Source: Bacillaceae bacterium UBA7792 | GTDB lineage: Bacteria > Bacillota > Bacilli > Bacillales > Cytobacillaceae | Assembly: GCA_002480735.1 (NCBI GenBank) | Contig: DLCS01000146.1 | Span: 6,557-14,416 of the forward strand | DNA: 7,860 nt | Reading direction: 5' to 3' | Part shown: in pieces, positions 7,311 through 7,860 of the stretch | Layout of the letters: every line of letters starts with the position of its first letter | Position numbering within the stretch: the stretch's first letter is position 1 | The notes under the pieces: model-generated | Seen by the model: only the letters and a program-made list of their open reading frames with translations | Told to the model about the DNA's origin: nothing | Database searches by the model: none | Position numbers and translations under genes: made by a program

Positions 7311-7329
7311 ATTCAATCAAATTTAATCA
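7290..7329 (-). promoter_or_regulatory. Probable FruR operator: four phased 10-bp direct repeats
   Basis: Four adjacent units read, on the minus strand, TGATTAAATT (7320-7329), TGATTGAATT (7310-7319), TGATTAAATC (7300-7309) and TGATTGAAAT (7290-7299). The unit is TGATTRAAWY, repeated with no gaps at exactly 10 bp, so all copies lie on roughly the same face of the helix. DeoR-family repressors commonly bind direct repeats beside their own promoters. The array overlaps the probable -35 and spacer of the fru promoter. Binding by FruR is inferred; the repeats are seen directly. Confidence 0.75.
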
Positions 7330-7331
7330 TT

Positions 7332-7344
7332 TTTTGTCACAAAA
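7332..7344. promoter_or_regulatory. Perfect 13-base palindrome upstream of the FruR repeats
   Basis: TTTTGT-C-ACAAAA is a perfect inverted repeat around one central base. It starts two bases beyond the operator array and is centred about 62 bases upstream of the predicted fru transcription start. It could be a second regulator site, but in AT-rich DNA a short palindrome may be chance. Confidence 0.3.
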
Positions 7345-7430
7345 CAACCATACTTTTTCAAATTTCTACATCCGCTTCCTCATATATCCTATTTTCTACC
7401 TAGTAAGGCCTAGCAGAATGAACAAATAGA

Positions 7431-7454
7431 GTGCCAGTAAATTTGAACTGACAC
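7431..7454 (-). repeat. Inverted repeat in the fruR upstream gap
   Basis: On the minus strand GTGTCAGT and ACTGGCAC form an eight-pair stem (one G-U) around an eight-base loop. On the plus strand the same position is a C-A mismatch, so the structure favours minus-strand RNA. The following bases are only mildly T-rich, making it a poor terminator. It lies about 120 bases beyond the PLA2-like gene. The rest of the gap between fruR and that gene (about 7345-7430 and 7455-7531) is AT-rich with nothing I can name. Confidence 0.4.
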
Positions 7455-7531
7455 CCTTAATCATTTTACAAAACCTATTTATTTATGATTCTTTTACCGC
7501 ATCATCACAATTTTTCTTTTCTTCCATTCAT

Positions 7532-7566
7532 AAAAAAATACCCATCTCCATATCAAAGATCAGGTA
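7532..7566 (-). terminator. Intrinsic terminator of the PLA2-like gene
   Basis: On the minus strand, TACC pairs with GGTA and the inner ATCT with AGAT, separated by a small internal loop and closed by nine bases. Seven T follow. It begins about ten bases past the stop codon of the PLA2-like gene, so that gene should not be transcribed together with fruR. Confidence 0.55.
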
Positions 7567-7576
7567 CCACTTTACA

Positions 7577-7840
7577 CTACTTAAAACGACAGTTGAACCC
7601 TCGCACCATTCGCATATAGTTTAGCATTACTTTCGCATGACGGCCTTCAACGGAATAAGGATTTTGTAAACGTTCCAACCGATAAATAAATTCATGATCG
7701 CATCTACAGCGGTCTCCGGTGTATCGATAACACATATCATGTCTTCGGCAAGCAGCATCTACAGCATTAACAGGAGCACCAGGACCACTACATCCTGGAC
7801 CACACCAATTATAGCCGGGAAAGAGACAAAATCTTGGCAT
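7577..7840 (-). CDS. Small cysteine-rich phospholipase A2-like protein
   Basis: The 87-residue protein carries the phospholipase A2 hallmark: a Cys-Gly-Pro-Gly calcium-loop motif at residues 13-16, then NAVDAACRRHDMCY (25-38), with the catalytic histidine at His34 and calcium-binding Asp35. CRCDHEFIYRL (45-55) matches the CxCD segment of animal PLA2, where the aspartate (here Asp48) completes the catalytic dyad. Enzymes of this fold release the sn-2 fatty acid from phospholipids using calcium. The CGPG...PVNAVDA...HDxxY pattern also resembles the PLA2 domain of parvovirus VP1. Eight cysteines in so short a chain suggest disulfides, hence an extracellular or spore-surface location, yet no signal peptide or membrane segment is visible. 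The ATG is well supported by a consensus ribosome binding site. It points the same way as fruR but has its own terminator. Activity, location and target are unknown; I do not recognise a gene name. Confidence 0.85.
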   Translation of the reverse strand: MPRFCLFPGYNWCGPGCSGPGAPVNAVDAACRRHDMCYRYTGDRCRCDHEFIYRLERLQNPYSVEGRHAKVMLNYMRMVRGFNCRFK

Positions 7841-7847
7841 CCCCTCA

Positions 7848-7857
7848 CACCTCCTTA
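7848..7857 (-). promoter_or_regulatory. Strong ribosome binding site of the PLA2-like gene
   Basis: TAAGGAGGTG on the minus strand is a near-complete complement of the 16S rRNA tail and lies 7 bases before the ATG at 7840. This fixes the start and predicts efficient translation. The promoter is outside the window. Confidence 0.85.
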
Positions 7858-7860
7858 CAT

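Noticed and set aside
7401..7414. CTAG/AGGCCT short palindromes
   Set aside because: Too short to separate from chance, with no repeat or flanking structure.

Overview
The window looks like chromosome of a low-GC Gram-positive bacterium, most likely a Bacillaceae member. The support is strong AGGAGG-type ribosome binding sites with some GTG starts, AT-rich intergenic DNA, intrinsic terminators with long T runs, a fruR-fruK-fruA operon in the Bacillus order, and a large-subunit (KatE-type) catalase. I cannot name the species. No mobile element, CRISPR array, tRNA or rRNA was seen.

Layout: (1) the 3' part of a PfkB-family sugar kinase, probably fructokinase, enters from the left edge on the plus strand and meets (2) a minus-strand large catalase across a bidirectional terminator. 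(3) Divergent from the catalase, on the plus strand, is a stand-alone S-adenosylmethionine decarboxylase of the E. coli SpeD type. It is separated by a second bidirectional terminator from (4) the minus-strand fructose operon fruR-fruK-fruA, whose three genes overlap by ATGA junctions. (5) Upstream of fruR lie about 350 non-coding bases with four exactly phased 10-bp repeats that look like the FruR operator, a promoter inside them, a 13-base palindrome and a weak CcpA-like site. (6) At the right edge, a minus-strand gene encodes an 87-residue, cysteine-rich phospholipase A2-like protein with its own strong ribosome binding site and terminator.

How the genes fit together: FruA imports fructose as fructose-1-phosphate, FruK makes fructose-1,6-bisphosphate, and FruR probably represses the operon until fructose is present. 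The partial kinase at the left would serve unphosphorylated fructose. The catalase (peroxide defence) and SpeD (spermidine precursor) are independent units.

The items most worth a second look are the catalase, whose distal haem-pocket sequence departs from the catalase consensus, including loss of the usual Asn pair; the small PLA2-like protein, which keeps the His-Asp motif and calcium loop but shows no signal peptide; and the four-repeat operator array.
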